Origin: Proteobacteria bacterium 005FR1
GTDB lineage: Bacteria; Pseudomonadota; Gammaproteobacteria; Pseudomonadales; Cellvibrionaceae
Length of the DNA: 64,000 nt
Assembly (NCBI GenBank): GCA_026192395.1
Contig: WACF01000001.1
Location: 676,977-740,976 of the forward strand
Reading direction: 5' to 3'
The first letter of the stretch is position 1. Each line of letters opens with the position of its first letter. The translations under genes were made by a program, and so were the position numbers. The notes beneath the pieces were generated by a model that worked only from the letters and a program-made list of their open reading frames with translations, was not told the origin of the DNA and made no database searches. Below are positions 62,054 to 64,000 of the stretch, one piece after another.

Positions 62054-63036
62054 GCCCCGCCCTCGCGGTCCATACGCCTGGAAAAGGCGAAGAAGATAAG
62101 AATCATCACCGCAGCAACCGTGATCCCCACGCCGAGTTCAATGACGATGATACCGATATGCTGCCCAGTCCCAGGATCTTCGGCCAACGCGTTGTAATCG
62201 AGAAAATTCTTGCCGCTGAGCATGGTAACCACGCCGACGCTGCCATAGAGGAGCAGACCAAGAGCGGCGAGAATCTGCAGGACCGATTCGTTGACGACGC
62301 GTTTGGCCACGTCGAGACCGAACAATATGGAGTAGAGGATGATGGCCGCCGCAAAGATGACCCCCGCCTGGAAACCACCGCCCGGGCCGTACTCACCATG
62401 GAACTGCACGTAGAGCGCGAAGATCAGCATGGCAGGAATCAGGATTTTGCTGACAATGCGCAGGATGGTGTGCTCGTACATGGAGGCCACGCCGCCCTCC
62501 TTCTCCTCTTCCTTGCGGGATATGGAGAGCAAGCTCAATACACCCAGGCCCGCAGTAAAGATCACAGCAACTTCCCCGAGCGTATCGAAACCGCGGTAAC
62601 TGGCCAGAACCGATGTCACGACGTTGGGAATGGCGATCTCTTCGTAGGATTTCTCGATGTAGCGCGGGGCCACATGCTGCTGTGCCGGTGCATCGACAGA
62701 ACCGAATGCCGGCATATCCGCGGTGCCGATCATCAGCAGAGCGCCAACGAGCACCACCAGCGCAAAGCCGAGCAGATAAAAACGGCTCTTTGTTTGCGTC
62801 TGAAAACGCCCGGTCAGACCGAGGGTGGCCAGCATCAACAAGGGGGAAATGCCCGCGCCGACGGCCGCTTCAGTGAAGGCCACGTCCACGGCGTCGAGCG
62901 CGACAAAAAAGCTTGCGGATAACAGGCCATAAATGCCGGCCAACATCACCACGGCAAACAGGTCCTTGGTGTAGGCAATGGCGAAGGCTGTAACTATCAA
63001 GAGAAACAGCAGCAAGACATCGACTAAGAGTTCGAT
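62050..63036 (-). CDS. DUF4040-MbhE-MnhB fusion antiporter subunit, probable ATC start
   Basis: Membrane subunit of about 328 residues. The first part is MbhD/DUF4040 (FAIAYTKDLFAVVMLAGIYGLLSASFFVALDAVDVAFTEAAVGAG), then an MbhE-like linker, then MnhB (IVSKILIPAMLIFALYVQFHGEYGPGGGFQAGVIFAAAIILYSILFGL). No ATG or GTG is in frame near the start. A perfect AAGGAGGT lies at 63048-63041, and five to six bases after its GGAGG core is ATC (63036-63034), giving xELLVDVLLLFLLIV. The TTG at 63015 lies too far from that site. An AUC start is therefore proposed. Confidence 0.85.
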   Translation of the reverse strand: MELLVDVLLLFLLIVTAFAIAYTKDLFAVVMLAGIYGLLSASFFVALDAVDVAFTEAAVGAGISPLLMLATLGLTGRFQTQTKSRFYLLGFALVVLVGALLMIGTADMPAFGSVDAPAQQHVAPRYIEKSYEEIAIPNVVTSVLASYRGFDTLGEVAVIFTAGLGVLSLLSISRKEEEKEGGVASMYEHTILRIVSKILIPAMLIFALYVQFHGEYGPGGGFQAGVIFAAAIILYSILFGLDVAKRVVNESVLQILAALGLLLYGSVGVVTMLSGKNFLDYNALAEDPGTGQHIGIIVIELGVGITVAAVMILIFFAFSRRMDREGGA

Positions 63037-63159
63037 GGTAACCTCCTTCTAAGCGCGTCCGGGCGTCTGTATTTGTTCGACCAAGTGGTTTCGGCCATTT
63101 ATAGATTTCAAGAATGCCCGCGCACCGGAGGGCACTTCAGTTTTGATTCGTCTAATGGA

Positions 63160-63486
63160 TTATCGCGAGCGCTGATCTTCCGGCTCCGCCAGCTGCGGTG
63201 CCAGTTTGCCGTGCTGGGCCGATTTCGCCAGCGCATGGCTCGCCGTGGGACTGGTAATCAAAATGAACAACAAAATCATCATGAGCTTGGCTAACACGAT
63301 TCCCCAACCGGCCAGCAACATCAAGCCAAGCAGAATCAGACCTGTGGCCAGAGTTTCGGTGATGCCGGCGGCGTGCATGCGGGTATAGAAATCCGGGAAG
63401 CGCAGAAGCCCCAGCCCGCCGGAGAAAATCAGAAAGCTGCCAAGTAGCAGACATGCCCCGCTGACGATATTTACAACCGTATCCAC
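63160..63486 (-). CDS. Mrp-type antiporter subunit G
   Basis: Membrane subunit of 108 residues with three segments. MnhG wording: VVNIVSGACLLLGSFLIFSGGLGLLRFPDFYTRMHAAGITETLATGLILLGLMLL, then ITSPTASHALAKSAQ. A GTG at 63486 is the only in-frame start candidate after an upstream stop. The gap of about 120 bases to the next gene carries its ribosome binding site and nothing else seen. Confidence 0.93.
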   Translation of the reverse strand: MDTVVNIVSGACLLLGSFLIFSGGLGLLRFPDFYTRMHAAGITETLATGLILLGLMLLAGWGIVLAKLMMILLFILITSPTASHALAKSAQHGKLAPQLAEPEDQRSR

Positions 63487-63516
63487 TTTAAACGATGCCC
63501 ACCGAAGGAATGCCCA

Positions 63517-63816
63517 TCACGATTCTTTTTGTGTTTCAGCTTTTTCATTGTATTCATGCGCTGCGACTTCGTCATTGTATTCAAAGTAACGCAGCACACC
63601 AATGACGCTGATGAAGTTGATCAGCGCATAAACCAGTGCAATATCCAGAAAATCCGGCCGCCCAAAGAGAAATCCAATTACCGCAATCAGCAACACGGTT
63701 TTGGTACCGAAGGTGTTCACCGCCAGTATGCGATCGTAGATGGTCGGACCAAGGAAGGCTCGCACGAGCGCCATGATCATCACAACCAGAATGGCCAGTG
63801 TGGTCGCTATCAACAT
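63517..63816 (-). CDS. Mrp-type antiporter subunit F
   Basis: Membrane subunit of 99 residues with three segments. MnhF wording: ALVRAFLGPTIYDRILAVNTFGTKTVLLIAVIGFLFGRPDFLDIALVYALINFISVIGVLRYFEYN. It begins five bases after the stop of the E subunit and ends 30 bases before subunit G. Confidence 0.94.
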   Translation of the reverse strand: MLIATTLAILVVMIMALVRAFLGPTIYDRILAVNTFGTKTVLLIAVIGFLFGRPDFLDIALVYALINFISVIGVLRYFEYNDEVAAHEYNEKAETQKES

Positions 63817-63821
63817 CGTCT

Positions 63822-64000
63822 TTACTTTTGCTTTTCCAATCGGCTGACGCGGCGGTCCATTTCACCGCTGCGCAAATCTTCGATGCCGCCGGCGGTGAGG
63901 GAATGCACAACCACTGTGTCGCTATTCAGATCAATGGCGACGGTGCCGGGGGTGAGTGTAATGGAATTGGCATAAATCACGCGCCCCATGTCGGTGCGCT
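63822..64000 (-). CDS. Mrp-type antiporter subunit E, C-terminal part (cut by window edge)
   Basis: The last 59 or so residues of an MnhE-type subunit, continuing beyond base 64000. Visible text is MGRVIYANSITLTPGTVAIDLNSDTVVVHSLTAGGIEDL, then MDRRVSRLEKQK and a TAA stop at 63824-63822. The block NSITLTPGT is diagnostic for MnhE/MrpE. Its position just before subunit F fits the E-F-G order. Confidence 0.9.
   Translation of the reverse strand, partial: RTDMGRVIYANSITLTPGTVAIDLNSDTVVVHSLTAGGIEDLRSGEMDRRVSRLEKQK

Overview
The window is about 60% GC, densely coding, and reads as chromosome of a free-living, probably marine or halophilic gammaproteobacterium. The evidence is the gammaproteobacterial housekeeping set (DbpA, NhaR, PurE/PurK, TsaC), four large TonB-dependent receptors of a type common in marine heterotrophs, a multisubunit Mrp-type cation/proton antiporter, and genes for sulfide oxidation. 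This is inference from gene content; no marker such as rRNA is present. I saw no tRNA, rRNA, CRISPR array, prophage, insertion sequence or transposase.

Layout. 1-6 kb: start of a UvrA (cut by the window edge), a diiron-fold redox enzyme, a RIO-type kinase, DbpA helicase and a poorly defined small gene. 6-16 kb: a stress/ion region with a MEDS-type hybrid histidine kinase, a thioredoxin-like protein, DUF6789, DUF427, CBS and macro-domain proteins, a P-type cation ATPase, a DUF6671 zinc-ribbon protein and a PII-like/SbtA bicarbonate transport pair. 16-21 kb: TsaC, NhaR, an orphan ModA and PurK/PurE. 21-32 kb: an iron-regulated TonB receptor with a clear Fur box, a catalase, two paralogous VKOR-like CxxC membrane proteins, a glycosyltransferase and sterol-desaturase-like pair, a GH15 glycosidase, a thioredoxin-reductase-like flavoprotein and an alpha/beta hydrolase.

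32-41.5 kb: a double-domain KaiC-like ATPase, a single-domain response regulator and a soluble histidine kinase form a tight operon. It converges on a sigma-54 activator that has the three-cysteine spacing of FisR. Divergent from that activator are a persulfide dioxygenase, a DUF442-sulfide:quinone oxidoreductase fusion and a SulP anion transporter, preceded by a good sigma-54 promoter and an upstream palindrome that may be the activator site. Together these make a complete sulfide-sensing and sulfide-to-sulfite module with an anion transporter.

41.5-56.2 kb: four minus-strand TonB-dependent receptor genes in a row. Three are paralogs of about 1100 residues, and the last two look like a recent tandem duplication; the fourth belongs to another family. 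Each has its own TTGNCN-N17/18-TATACT promoter and a long (about 310-360 nt) untranslated leader, and the three paralogs share near-identical terminators. 56.8-64 kb: an Mrp/Mbh-like antiporter operon (E, F, G, DUF4040-B, C, D, D, small protein, D) with tightly overlapping genes. One subunit appears to start at a non-standard ATC codon behind a perfect ribosome binding site, and the last D-type subunit lacks the usual pumping lysine.
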